Shown here piece by piece: positions 1 to 12,552 of a stretch of DNA of 64,000 nucleotides. Below the pieces are notes generated by a model that ran no database searches, was not told the DNA's origin, and worked only from the letters and a program-made list of their open reading frames with translations. The stretch covers positions 47,573,582 to 47,637,581 of the forward strand of contig NC_068358.1 in the NCBI RefSeq assembly GCF_020536995.1, in the 5' to 3' direction. The position numbers and the translations under genes were made by a program. The stretch is from Dreissena polymorpha. Taxonomy: Eukaryota > Mollusca > Bivalvia > Myida > Dreissenidae. Positions within the stretch are counted from its first letter, which is position 1. Each line of letters opens with the position of its first letter.

Positions 1-250
1 GAGAAAACTTGGAATAATGCATGTGCGTAAAGTGTCGTCCCAGATTAGCCTGTGCAGTCTGCATAGGCTAATCAGGGACGTCACTTTCCGCTTTTATGAC
101 ATTTTTCGTTTAAATGAAGTCTCTTCTTAGCAAAAATCCAATTTAGGAGGAAAGTGTCGTCCCTGATTAGCCGGTGCGAACTGCACAGGCTGATCTGGGA
201 TAACACTTTCCGCACATGCATTATGCCCAGTTTTCTCAGAACGCGACTCA
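1..250. mobile_element. Palindromic MITE-like element, copy 1 (5' edge cut by window)
   Basis: The two halves are inverted repeats of each other: about 90 bp containing GTGTCGTCCCAGATTAGCC is mirrored by GGCTGATCTGGGATAACAC. The spacer carries CGTTTAAATGAAGTCTCTTC. The right end reads CAGAACGCGACTCA. A second copy lies at 38321-38590 and shows the matching left end TGAGTCTCGTTCTG, so this copy began before base 1. It is non-coding and non-autonomous. The superfamily is unknown. Confidence 0.8.
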
Positions 251-1010
251 TATTATTTCCAATATTTAGGAACAGCCAGATTGGTTAAGAAGATAATAAG
301 ACTGTAAACAAAAAGTGTTGTTTTTAATATGTGTGAGGGGTAAAGGCCCATGTAGAATTCAGTTAAGACGCAAGATAAACTTGGATGCTTACTTCTCCAA
401 AGGAGAACTCTGTAATTAATATCAAAACACATTTGATATTATAATTTGTTATGTTTATTACAATATATTAATTTGTACTCCCAGTCAAATATTTGCATCT
501 ACATGTATATTTTTGGATGTTTTTTATTTATTTGTATTTATTGTTTTAGGTGCCTCATGTTTTTTGTGATTGTGAATATAAAATGTTCAAAACATTTTAT
601 GTAAAATCACTGAATGTTAATCAAACCTTGATATTGGGGCACTTATAATGCTTTGTTATTTAAGTACTAGAACATGTAGTACATAACACAGAACTAATTA
701 ATGAATTATTATAATGAAAACACTGCTCTTGACAATGATTCATTATCTGCCTTTTGATATAGCCTAGGTTATAAAACATCATGACATTTATATAGTGGCT
801 ATTACTTTCTTTGGTCTTGAAAGTTTTTATGATAAGTGGACCATAACTGGTTATAAAGTAGCAAGTACTAACAAACTTAATCCAAGAATGGCAAAGTTCG
901 TTACAAAGTAGTTCGGTTTAAAGGATTTACTTTCATAATCAACTACCTTTACCAATTAAAGCTATAAATTTGATGTCTTGTCTGTTAGTAAGAGGCAATT
1001 TGTGTCAAAC
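251..1010. other. Unannotated AT-rich stretch
   Basis: I see no exon, RNA or repeat structure that I can support here. Confidence 0.5.
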
Positions 1011-1014
1011 TTAA

Positions 1015-2418
1015 GCAGTGCTCACGCTGCTGCCAGACATTATCGCCAATGGCGATTATTTTATCCAACTGGCTATTATTTCTTAAAATTGTCTAGAAAA
1101 AATGGCGATTATTTTATCCTCCTACATCAAAAAACAAATTGCCTCTTAATGTTGTCCGGCAAATGCGAAACGCCTGCAAATCGGGCCATCAAGCAGGAAA
1201 AATCGATAAACGAGATTACCTGTGTACACACTCGACCCTGTGTATTGTCATACACGCGTCAATAACTTTTGCGACATTGTGGCCTGGAGCGTTTTTCTCC
1301 ATCAGTGTCCGACAGCAGTGATATATTTCGGAAAAAACGTTTTTAATCTCCCCGTGCTTTACCAATTATCGGTAACTATTAGAATTTTGATAAATTTTCG
1401 CCAATTATTATTTAATCGTCATGAAATCGCCGCTTATATTGTCGGCTGGTTTAGTTTTTCACGCCGTTTTTTCTGCAATTAGATTACGTTGAACATTGCT
1501 TGATGAAATAATTATTTAATCGCCATCAACTAATTATCCCCGTAATTACCGCTGTTGTCGTCTGCTTTAACATAATGATTTCAATTTTTAACCAGGTAAC
1601 CTGGTTTTTCCAATTCAAAGGGACCCGGCATATTCCATGGCCAGCAAGCACGTGTTTGGAATTACACTGAGGTGGTGTATTTTAACTCACGCGCTGTGAC
1701 GTTAATTGATGGAATAAATCATTTACAATTGATATTGGCCTCTGCCTACAATATTGCGGCCGATGGCAAACGTCGTATAAAGAGATAAAGTAGTCGAACG
1801 ATATGCACATTTTAGATTATGCATATTAATATTTTATATTATGCATATTTCATGTGCAAAACGCGTACAATTTTTCGGATTACCGTTTTCGGATTCTGTA
1901 TTTTTTCGTCGATTATGATTTATTTTCGAAGTTCATAATAGCAAAAATAGAATGACGAATACATATGCGGTGATACGGAAGGTGTGGTTGATAATATTTC
2001 GAGTTGTATTCACCAAAAATTGCAATTGGAAAAACTATAAAAAATAGTATAGCCCAGGGCTCTGGGTGGGTTGGGGCCTCTGCCCTTAATTCTTATGTGT
2101 ATGTAACTGGAGCTTAGATCTGGTTTGTTAAGTCACACCCACAACATTGAATGTATTCTTTATTGTAAAGCCATGATAATATTTTATAAGAAAATGACAC
2201 ACTGATATTATGCTTGTTTTTAAGTATATATTTATATTATAACTTAAAACCAATAGATATACATTTCATAAAACATAGATAAAATGAGATTCATTGTTTT
2301 TCTTTTTTTTTTTGCCTTCAGTACCGTTTTGCGGAAAAGTCCGCATATGTTTTGGCTAATATTTTTTTAAGGAAAAAAATTATGGCTATTATTTTCTGAA
2401 GGCCAGAGTGAGCACTGC
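1015..2418. mobile_element. TTAA-flanked TIR element, unit 1 of a dimer
   Basis: The 1404 bp unit has 11 bp terminal inverted repeats, GCAGTGCTCAC and GTGAGCACTGC, preceded by TTAA at 1011-1014. Subterminal copies of GGCGATTATTTT and GGCTATTATTT sit near both ends, the kind of motif a transposase binds. No ORF longer than about 95 codons resembles a transposase, so it is non-autonomous. A TTAA target fits piggyBac or Kolobok. If the ends are read as CAGTG/CACTG with CTTAAG flanks, a hAT relative is an alternative. Confidence 0.8.
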
Positions 2419-3822
2419 GCAGTGCTCACGCTGCTGCCAGACATTATCGCCAATGGCGATTATTTTATCCAACTGGCTATTATTTCTTAAAATTGTCTAG
2501 AAAAAATGGCGATTATTTTATCCTCCTACATCAAAAAACAAATTGCCTCTTAATGTTGTCCGGCAAATGCGAAACGCCTGCAAATCGGGCCATCAAGCAG
2601 GAAAAATCGATAAACGAGATTACCTGTGTACACACTCGACCCTGTGTATTGTCATACACGCGTCAATAACTTTTGCGACATTGTGGCCTGGAGCGTTTTT
2701 CTCCATCAGTGTCCGACAGCAGTGATATATTTCGGAAAAAACGTTTTTAATCTCCCCGTGCTTTACCAATTATCGGTAACTATTAGAATTTTGATAAATT
2801 TTCGCCAATTATTATTTAATCGTCATGAAATCGCCGCTTATATTGTCGGCTGGTTTAGTTTTTCACGCCGTTTTTTCTGCAATTAGATTACGTTGAACAT
2901 TGCTTGATGAAATAATTATTTAATCGCCATCAACTAATTATCCCCGTAATTACCGCTGTTGTCGTCTGCTTTAACATAATGATTTCAATTTTTAACCAGG
3001 TAACCTGGTTTTTCCAATTCAAAGGGACCCGGCATATTCCATGGCCAGCAAGCACGTGTTTGGAATTACACTGAGGTGGTGTATTTTAACTCACGCGCTG
3101 TGACGTTAATTGATGGAATAAATCATTTACAATTGATATTGGCCTCTGCCTACAATATTGCGGCCGATGGCAAACGTCGTATAAAGAGATAAAGTAGTCG
3201 AACGATATGCACATTTTAGATTATGCATATTAATATTTTATATTATGCATATTTCATGTGCAAAACGCGTACAATTTTTCGGATTACCGTTTTCGGATTC
3301 TGTATTTTTTCGTCGATTATGATTTATTTTCGAAGTTCATAATAGCAAAAATAGAATGACGAATACACATGCGGTGATACGGAAGGTGTGGTTGATAATA
3401 TTTCGAGTTGTATTCACCAAAAATTGCAATTGGAAAAACTATAAAAAATAGTATAGCCCAGGGCTCTGGGTGGGTTGGGGCCTCTGCCCTTAATTCTTAT
3501 GTGTATGTAACTGGAGCTTAGATCTGGTTTGTTAAGTCACACCCACAACATTGAATGTATTCTTTATTGTAAAGCCATGATAATATTTTATAAGAAAATG
3601 ACACACTGATATTATGCTTGTTTTTAAGTATATATTTATATTATAACTTAAAACCAATAGATATACATTTCATAAAACATAGATAAAATGAGATTCATTG
3701 TTTTTCTTTTTTTTTTTGCCTTCAGTACCGTTTTGCGGAAAAGTCCGCATATGTTTTGGCTAATATTTTTTTAAGGAAAAAAATTATGGCTATTATTTTC
3801 TGAAGGCCAGAGTGAGCACTGC
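2419..3822. mobile_element. TTAA-flanked TIR element, unit 2 of a dimer
   Basis: This is a direct copy of the preceding 1404 bp unit at exactly +1404. By eye I found one difference (T at 1967, C at 3371). Its right end is followed by TTAA at 3823-3826, and unit 1 is preceded by TTAA at 1011-1014. The joint between the units is GTGAGCACTGC directly followed by GCAGTGCTCAC, with no TTAA. The pair therefore behaves as one insertion with one target duplication. Confidence 0.85.
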
Positions 3823-3826
3823 TTAA

Positions 3827-4169
3827 GGATTTGTTCAAAACTCCTGAAGAAATCAAACAGGTTTTCTTTACATGGCTTTAACTTATATAAAAAGAAACAA
3901 AAGATGTTGTCTGTATATAATTACAATATTAAAGACGTTTACCATTTGATATGCATTTGTCCTTGTAACACTACTGTAAAGCAGGGATTTCTCAATACAA
4001 AATTGAACATTAGACCTTCATTATACAAATTTAATTCACTTTTATGATCTCTTAATGCAGATTTTTTTTTTTAAATGATGCAAATTATATCAAATATTGC
4101 ACTAGGTACAGGACAAGACAATATAATTCCCATGTAAAATATATATTTATCACTGTCCATGTTCATGTT
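3827..4169. other. Unannotated AT-rich stretch
   Basis: No supported feature was seen between the dimer and the first segmental-duplication copy. Confidence 0.5.
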
Positions 4170-5384
4170 ATTTAGTCTGTAAAGTGTATTCAGTTTGTTT
4201 TCTTTTGTTTTCTGTTAATATATATTATTTTGCATTTAAAGGCAATGATTATGTAGAGATGCAGGATACATTTGAATCGTTTATTTGTTTGGTTTCTTGT
4301 CCCCAAAGTTCTTGTAAAAGTATTATCATACATGTAATGTATTGTTCCTTTCATTTTTACGCCTATGCTCCTCTCATTTTATGTTTACATACATGTATGA
4401 TGCTAGTGTATTATGCAAAGCTGAACATTTTTCATTATATGCTTTCTATTGTTCATTTATTACTTTAATTAATGAAAAATTAATGAAAGTGTACATTTTA
4501 GATTTTCTTACTGTCTATCATCCCACCATCAGGATTATTACATTTAGAACACTGGTGTTTTAAGCTTTGCTTTCCACTATTTGGTGGACATGTCAATTAA
4601 AGACTGTTTCAATGTGTATGATAAAATGTGGTAACCGTAATATTTTGTCATTTGTATAAAGATTAATGCATCATTTGATGCTCATATTTTGTGAATTGTC
4701 ATAAACAAATATCTTTTTATTAAATATGTATGCAGCAACCTATTTTTAATAAATAAAATAAGAAGTAAAACAACATAAAAATATTTATTATACATTTTTT
4801 GGTTTTCTACCCGGAGTTATTTAGTGACAGTTAATAACCATGAACACAATAAAAAGTCATTATACATTTTCATTGTTTTAATTGTGCATTATGTGTTATC
4901 TTCTATTTGGTGCAATTTTTATTGTTTGCAAGACTAATGAGGGGCCTAACTGTCTATGGACCAAGCTGAGCAAAGTTGGTTTATGTTCAGTCATATGACA
5001 TTATTAACAAATAAATCAGTAAGGGTGGTAGTAATTCAATGGTTCAAGTCAGCATTATCTGTTTCTCTAAAACGTGCATAAAGAAAGGTGTGGATCAGAC
5101 ATTTTAAAGAAAAAAATATGTAAATAAAATAGACTAATTAGACCTGGTTATTATGCTTGGAAATAAGAAGTTTTAATCTCAGTAATATTTATGTCTTCTT
5201 AAGTTGTAAATTGTTTAAAAAAAACTTATTTTGTTACATATTTTACAATCATTTGATACAAAGTAGAGTTATTGCCTAATTCATTTCAAAGGAGATGTTG
5301 TTTTTGTTTGAAATAAAAGACGTAAATTATCTTAAGTTTGTTTATAGTGTTTTACAACCCCAAATGATTTGTTGGTATATTCCT

Positions 5385-5614
5385 TTAACCCATTTATGCC
5401 TAGCGTCTAGAAAAAATGCCTTGGCAAACAGCGTAGACCCAGATGAGACGCCACATAATGCGGCGTCTCATTTGGGTCTACGCCGTTTGCTTAAAGGAAT
5501 TTTTGTAAGAAATAAACTAAATATAGAAATAAATATTCCAGACATTCCTAATTTTGGAACTCAATTGATCAAATTTAGAAGGATGGGAGAGTCCACTAGG
5601 CATAAATGGGTTAA
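5385..5614. mobile_element. 230 bp TTAA MITE with 19 bp perfect TIRs (copy 1)
   Basis: The ends are TTAACCCATTTATGCCTAG and its exact inverse. The inside holds a strong palindrome, GAGACGCC...GGCGTCTC. Paralogous copy B has an empty site (ATTTTAACGATG, about 9730), which shows insertion at TTAA. Other copies are at 8181-8411 (inverted) and 26769-26998. Confidence 0.9.
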
Positions 5615-6084
5615 TGATAATGTTGAATCTACAGAATAATTATTCTTCAAGCCCACGATGCTATACAATTGAATTAGTTGTATCAACTGCTTTTTATTTC
5701 CACAGTTCCGTGAATGTATTCACGTGATATTCAAACGTAGTGACTCACTGTTTTGTTTAAAATAGCTAAATTATGTGGTGTTTAATTTTGGTTCGTAAAT
5801 CTTATACATGTATACAGGTAAATGAAGATTTTAATTGATTACTTTCTCAATTATATCCTTGTTGAAATGACAAATCTTGATGGATTGGGAAAAACACACG
5901 GAAACATGTGGTTGCGATGTGATATTCATGCAGAAAAACAATTTTATAAACTTGAGGCAGAACACTTTCCTGGAAACAAATAAAAATTAGTATAATTTGA
6001 CATACCGCACAAATACGTAAAATCATGCATTTCCTGACTCATTCAATGATAAGGGCAGCACTCAATAATATAATTAGTTTACAC

Positions 6085-6268
6085 CTTTTTATTTTAGCTC
6101 GATTGCATCGAAAGCCTCTGGCTTATACAGACGCTCTCGTTTCCTTTTCCTGGCCCTATAACCAGTACTTGGTGTCTTTGGGGAAGATCTAGAGAACGCT
6201 CCCCGAATGGGGGGATCGAACCCGTGACCTCCCGATCGCTAGGCGAAAATAACGCCACGGCGAATTAA
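6085..6268 (-). mobile_element. tRNA-derived SINE (copy A)
   Basis: On the minus strand a tRNA-like head (CGCCTAGCGATCGGGAGG, then a B-box-like GGGTTCGATCCC) is followed by a conserved body with CCAAGTACTGGTTATAGG and an AT-rich tail. A longer copy is at 12360-12552 at the same place in copy B, so this SINE predates the duplication. Confidence 0.7.
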
Positions 6269-7369
6269 ATATTTTTGACATGGCGGCAAGTCGCCAGTAA
6301 CAACTTGTGTACCGTGTCGGTTGCGAATTCATGAGATTGTAACATATGTGCCAGTGACGTCATCATAATTTGTTTATTGGTATTATGCGTTGTTAATAGT
6401 CTGTTATTGAATTAACAGACGCGAAAAACTGTTAAACTCGTTAACACGAATATGATGTTATTACAACACCCAGGTCGGTTGTAATGTGACGTACAACATG
6501 CGTGACATAGCTTGAACATAACGTTCGCGATAATTAAGGTTATTTTGACTCATGAATCTTCGTTTAATCCATCAAACGATCGAAGTGTTGGTTATAGCGT
6601 CCGTAATTTGAATAGTTTCTATATATATCTTACAGGAATTAACTGTTCCATCCAGCCATCACGGATTACATGCAAAGACACTTTGGCAACCTTGGACAAC
6701 AAAATTACGACAGGTTGTCATAAAAAACGCTCCTTTAGTATAGACAACACGAATTAAAGTAATGTTCATCCATCGTCATAATGTTTTTAATCATTGTTTC
6801 ATCAACGAAAATCTGTAAATATTATCAAGTATTTACAATAAAGTTAAGCTATGATGATTAAAGTATAACACGTACATTCGGTGGTTAAAATTTGAAGATG
6901 TGTATGAAATCTGCAATTGTCGGTTTGTTACATATATTTTCTTCTTAGACGTTCTGTCAGTAGCTGATGTATTTGTGAATTTATATTCAACAGGCTACAT
7001 TTCGTATTTTAATATCGACACAAATATCTATTCATTACGGCGCAATCTTTTCCGATGTGGTCTACCGCAAGATAACGATTGACGCTAGCTGCTATTTGGA
7101 CATTGACACAGGGAGCATTGCGTAAATATGTACACGGAAGTCATATTAAATTATGGAAATTTCAAATACATGTAATAAACGCACGACAACATCGCAACGA
7201 ATAGAAAGTTAAATCAACAAGAACAATTTGTCTGGTCGTTGATTACAAAATAGTTGAACACTTCCCTGGTTGTTTTACTATTATATACGAGGAATTTGAA
7301 AGGTAAACACGCGAACTGATGGACATGTCACGATTACTTGTTAGTCGCCGGTTTAAAACCAATTAATTT

Positions 7370-7703
7370 TTAAAGGGGCCTGTTCATGTTTTGGTAAATT
7401 GACAAAATTATAAAACAATGTTTCAGGATTGTACATTTTCATTCAAGTTATGCTATTTGCCAGGAAACAGTAATACTGAACATTTACCACGCTCTAAAAT
7501 ATCCATAACATGCATCTTTTGACGATTTAAAAACTATAAAGCGTTGCAACGCGAAACGATTGAATAATTTGGAGAGTTCTGTAGTTGTCGTTATATTTTT
7601 TTTTAATACTGGAGCTTTTAAGGTCTAATGTTTACTTGATCAATATTAAGCATTCAATGACAAACTCCAATACCTGCCAAAATCTGTGAAAAGGTCCCTT
7701 TAA
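7370..7703 (+). mobile_element. TTAAAGGGGCC TIR element, short form without the tRNA-like cassette
   Basis: The ends are TTAAAGGGGCCTGTTCA and TGTGAAAAGGTCCCTTTAA, inverted repeats of each other. The left body contains GCGTTGCAACGCGAAACGAT. The related copies at 13637-14217 and 29013-29517 hold a tRNA-like cassette of about 200 bp in the middle that is missing here. Non-coding. Confidence 0.8.
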
Positions 7704-8180
7704 CATCACGAATGTAAGTCGCAGAGCTTATTTAAGTATTATGTACATGCTCGTAAATAGTGGTTTCATATTTGAATCGTTGTCGTCATGTGTTGTTTAT
7801 CTATAATATATGCGGCATTAAGCGGGAGCAGAACAATAATCTGTTGATTTAAGCGTTAGTCACAACAATGGATTGAAGATTATTTCTTACACAACTTCTA
7901 GCGATCAATTACGACATGATACATGACTCGCGGATTTAACTTATGACTTGGTGATGTGGTTCACAAACTGGAATGCAATTATGTGTCATGGTTGCATATC
8001 TGCATCTTGTCACGTGCACTTGTCCGTGCACGCAGTTGTATCACGGTACACACTACTTCAAGGGCTAATAAGCCAAATGAGCCATTTGCATAAATCGCTT
8101 CAAATATCAACATCCAGCAAATTCCGCGAAGCATCAGCTCTCGAATTCCAATCCACAGAGGTTTTCATCTGAAATTTATA

Positions 8181-8411
8181 TTAAACCATTTATGCCTAGT
8201 GGACTCTCCCATCCTTCTAAATTGGATCAATTTATTTCCAAAATTAGGGATGTCTAGTATATTTATTTCTATATTTAGAATATAACTTACATAAATTCCT
8301 GTAAGCAAACAGTGCAGACCCTGATGAGACGCCGCATCATGCGGCGTCTCATCTGGGGTCTACGCTGTTTGCCAAGGCCTTTTTTCTACACGCTAGGCAT
8401 TAATCGGTTAA
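8181..8411 (-). mobile_element. TTAA MITE (copy 2, inverted)
   Basis: Same family as 5385-5614 in the opposite orientation. The ends TTAAACCATTTATGCCTAG and CTAGGCATTAATCGGTTAA are slightly diverged. The inner palindrome GACGCCGCATCATGCGGCGTC is intact. It is absent from the equivalent site in copy C (about 30520). Confidence 0.9.
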
Positions 8412-9888
8412 CTCAAGACATTTTCCATACATATTTATTAACGTAAAGCTATTCATAATAAAACCGATACCCATATGGATTCCCCGCCGTATGCACTTTA
8501 AAACAATGGATTAAGAGTTTAAATGTGAATAGCCGCCAATAACGAAATGTTGGCGGTTCTGTTAAAACTTAAACTCCTAACAGTGGCTGTGGTCATGGCG
8601 ACCTAAACTCATATTGACGTGTCTGCTCGTGTCAACCTCGTTACCGTGGGTGGTACTGTTTAAGCGTTGTTCAAACATTATTTTTATCAGCATGGGCGAC
8701 TCAAATGTAATTAATAGTTCCTTAGCTACTCGTGTCTAATCAATGACGTAACAACTTTCCAAAACGCGGTACGTCAGTGCGTGCATGTCAAATTAAAGAC
8801 AAATTGATAAAACATCATCACCCCACGACAATCACTATGATAACACGTATATACCGCACTCGTAATGGCTTAAGCTTAGGTCACGAATGCTAACACTTGG
8901 GAATGTGCTGTCAGCAATGGTGGCCGATATCGCCACGTCGAAAATTTGACAAGACAAGATAAGAAATACACGAATTGTTCATATGGATGCGAACATAAAT
9001 CGTTTTGGTGTGACAGCGATACAATAAGGGCAAGATTATGAAAGCTACTGCAGCAATTTTGACAAGCCGGGTACGGTTAGTCGGGTCGAGTTTTTCGGGT
9101 CTAATATAAATTATACATCAACGTTCGTTTTCAATCGAAGATCTATCAATAAAATTTAGTCTTAATCTTTGCGTTCAATTTATAATTATAATTCAACATA
9201 CATGTACTACATGTGGTGATGATGAATCACAAGCCATAAAGACACGTAAATAAAACGGTAAATGTATGACAACAGCTGATCATGTATTGTACAAATGCTT
9301 ACCGGTATATTAGATTTTCATGTTCTACTTTAAAGCATGTTTAATTTATTCATTATATTATGGAAGTTATATAATTATATGTATCGTCATAAGGCGTTAA
9401 ATAGGAAGAAGCTAATAAGTGTATATATTAAAATCATTAGATTGACTTAACAAAAATGGAAACAAAACTATTCATTTTATTGTAGACTAATTAGACCTGG
9501 TTATTATGCTTGAAAATAAGAAGTTTCAATCTTAGTAACATTTATGTCTTCTTAAGTTGTAAATTAATATAAAAAACTACTTTGTTACACATTATACAAC
9601 ATTTGATAAAGTAGAGTTATTGCCTAATTCATTTTAATGGAGATGTTGTTTTGTTTGTAATAAAAGAACGTACATTATTTTAATTTTGTTTATAGTTTTG
9701 TACAACCCCATTTGATTTGTTGGTATATTATTTTAACGATGTTTAATCTTCTTACATAATAATTATTCTTCAATTCCAAAGTTAATCTACAATGGGTTGT
9801 ACCAACTGCATGTTATTGCTGCAGTTCCGTGAATGTATTTATGCCCTACCATTTGGGTCAAAAGTACAAATACGTCAACAGCTAAAAA

Positions 9889-9993
9889 TAGATATCACCG
9901 CGGTGACAATTTGTCACTGCGGTAACAATTTTGTCACCACGGTGATATCTATTTTGTCACTGCGGTAACAATTTTGTAACAGCTGTGACAAAT
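9889..9993. repeat. Palindromic GTCACYGCGGTGACAA short tandem array
   Basis: Four near-palindromic units of about 23 bp (ATCACCGCGGTGACAA, GTCACTGCGGTAACAA, GTCACCACGGTGATAT and so on) lie head to tail. The first and third units bracket a larger palindrome of about 60 bp (AGATATCACCG...CGGTGATATCT). Confidence 0.75.
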
Positions 9994-11369
9994 TATGACT
10001 GTTGGTATGTTTTTATGCCTGCTGTAACATTTATTTGTTTGGGTCAGTTTTCAACCAATCATTTTTCCCGTAACAAACCGACTCCCATATATCAAAATCA
10101 TGTCAACCTTTAAATTTATAATTACTCATACGTGGATCTTTAAAACAAACACAAAAATAAATAAACAAAAACTTGATAAGTTAAGTTGATATAGATTTAT
10201 TCTTAGTAAACCAGCAACTTTTTGAAGAGTTTTATAGGGATCGCCAGCTGTTTGTCACACTAATCGGTGTGAGTAAATAAATGGTTAGTGAATCGTTCAT
10301 TTTGTTTGTAAAATTAACACTTATTGGAATATCTGCTTTATCGCCATTCATAAGGAATCCATAGGAGGTTTTGGTGTGACGTCACAAGAGGGGTTTTCCG
10401 TTACTAAAAATAGATTGGCCGTCACACCTCTCGATCGCGGCCATTTAGATTGTATTAGAGTAAAGGTCGTCGGAAGACTAAAAACTGACAATTTCACAAA
10501 ACAAAACTATAAATACCCGTATTCTTTTTTAAAGTAAGACTTAAATAAATGATAATTCAAAAATAATAAAACATATAATAATTTGATTATAATTATGAGT
10601 GGTGTGGATGCGATAGTGTTATTTTTCATCCGCAATAGAAATTTATTGTAAGAGGTGCATTGAATCAGTTATAAAACAAAGCCCTAAAATAGCGCAATAC
10701 ATTACAATCTTTCAATGTAGTTTTAATTTTCTTTTACATTGAATGAATTTTCGTTTCGTTTACATTGAATGAAAATATTAATTAATTTTAGCATTCAAAT
10801 GGAAAAAAACACCTGCATATTTTGAAAATTGAAATGTCTTTACATGTTTATTGAAAACTCTTTAGTAGTGATAATGAGCGATACAAATCTATCATTTTAT
10901 GATACCATAAATCTAAACATTTAATTTATTTTACGCAAGTATTTTATATCCATACTATGATCAAACGTGATTGCTTGTTTTCATGATGATGTTTCGAACA
11001 CTGCAGTATCGCACGATCTTTACACGTTATAGCAGAGTTTTCATTTGCAGGTACCCGTAACATACGTTAATTGTGTAGCAGTAAATTTGTACACTATTTC
11101 TAATTTATAGTTATTAAACACTTTATTGTTATGCTAAAACTGTCTAATATATTATATATACACTGTACAGTTCCTGTTAATCCAGTTATGACAAATGTAT
11201 ATTTCTTTTTAATATGTTCAAATATTTTATTAAAGCAACTGTTAAGTATTTGGCTTAAATGACTGCTCAATATGCCAAGAGGTGACCTGGAGGTATCATA
11301 AATTGTGTTTAATGACCAGACACATGTGGTTTATTCAGGGTATAGGTCCCCGGGTTTATGACACCCTGT
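9994..11369. other. Insertion block in copy B, no recognised content
   Basis: This block is absent from copies A and C. It is AT-rich, with no coding exon or inverted-repeat ends that I could fix. Confidence 0.45.
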
Positions 11370-11994
11370 TTTCTTAGTTCGTTTCGTTTTGTTTATTGGC
11401 AAAAAACGGCAAAAGCATTGCTTTGGGCCATTTACAAAAATTATAAAGATTATGGCCAAGACACACAGTCAAGTATCATATATATACATACAGTCATACA
11501 TAAATAAACCTGCATATTATATGACTATTTTTATAATATATACATCAAATAAGTTTATTCAAAATCCACAATGCAAGCAATGCATCACGTAAAATCATAG
11601 CATTATGACAATATTTAGCAACTCTTCTGATTTTTCGTTTAGACCTAGATGACATAAAATTAATAAACATATTCATAGACGGCCAGGAAGTACTTACTAG
11701 GTATTTTTTCCTTATGTCAGTAAAAGCAGTACAACATAACAAGAAATGGTATTCAGATTTACATGAACATAATCTACACACTCTATTACTGCGATCTACA
11801 TTTCTGTATCTGCCCGTTTCTATTTCTAGATTATGAGAGCTCAGACGAAGTCTTGTAAGAGGTATTCTTGATTTTTCATGTGATACATAGTCTAAATAAT
11901 TATCATATTCAAAAGTACTTTTAAATTTACAGTAATTGTCTGGACAGTATCCGATCATAACTAGATAATCGGTTTGTGATGAACAAAGGGGCAA
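11370..11994 (-). pseudogene. LINE ORF2 C-terminal fragment with 3' end
   Basis: An open stretch of 149 codons (11994-11545) carries the C-terminal region typical of invertebrate non-LTR retrotransposon ORF2 proteins. It has an RLRLSSHNLEIETGRY block followed by a Cys-rich knuckle, CRLCSCKSEYHFLLCC, which stands where such ORFs have C-x2-C...H/C zinc-knuckle residues. No reverse-transcriptase core is present, so the copy is 5' truncated. The following bases up to 11370 (minus direction) end in a GCAATGCTTTTGCC-type 3' UTR. The clade (CR1/L2-like) is a guess from the knuckle type. The start is arbitrary: the ATG at 11994 is just the first Met of the open stretch. Confidence 0.65.
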
Positions 11995-12359
11995 TTAAAC
12001 AGAGTGTCAAAATTGGTGTGAACAATTAAATAAAAACAATAACATTTATCAAAAGGATTTATTTAATCTGTAACAAGGTAAGTTTTTACAGACAAATAGG
12101 TTCAAATCAGTTTCTATATGTTGATTACATGAAATCGATCTATAGTTGTTTATTTTCGTTCTTATTTGTGTTCGTTCATTGAATTTAATTTATTCTGAAA
12201 GAATTTCAATTTCTGAGTATTTTGTTGTGCTTAAAAAGGGTCGCAAATATGTGTCAAGTAGAGATTATTATGATAACCTTATCACGATGCGGTTAATATA
12301 AAATCATGCATTTCCTGACACATTTAAAGATAAGGGCAGCACTCATTACTATAATTAGT

Positions 12360-12552
12360 TTAAACCTATTTATTTTAGCTCGATTGCATCTAAAAGCTCG
12401 GGCTTATAGAAACGCTCTGGAGTCCGTTTCCTGGGCCTATAACCAGTACTTGGTGTCTTTAGGGACGATATAAAGAACGCTGCCCAAGTGGGGATCGAAC
12501 CCGTGACCTCCCGATCGCTAGGCGGACACCATATCAATTAACGCCACGGAGA
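12360..12552 (-). mobile_element. tRNA-derived SINE (copy B)
   Basis: Full-length counterpart of the SINE at 6085-6268. The minus strand reads CCGTGGCGTTAATTGATATG, then CCGCCTAGCGATCGGGAGG and GGGTTCGATCCCC. It keeps about 14 bp between the two boxes that copy A has lost. Confidence 0.7.

Larger units (their letters stand above)
4170..9484. repeat. Segmental duplication, copy A (no OAS gene)
   Basis: Collinear with copy C (24600-31690). Shared landmarks are TATTTAGTCTGTAAA at about 4170 and 24601, GGACCAAGCTGAGCA at about 4960 and 25377, and TAGACTAATTAGACCTGG at about 5130 and 26415. GTTCATTTATGTTT-like 3' parts also align up to about 9480 and 31690. The homologous small ORFs at 6512-6757 and 12804-13022 are conserved only as repeat sequence and show no domain. 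Copy A ends where copy B restarts mid-unit at TAGACTAATTAGACCTGG (9484), a head-to-tail junction. Confidence 0.7.

Noticed and set aside
6512-6757. Small protein conserved with 12804-13022
   Set aside because: The two ORFs lie in duplicated segments and differ by indels and ends; conservation is explained by the DNA duplication.
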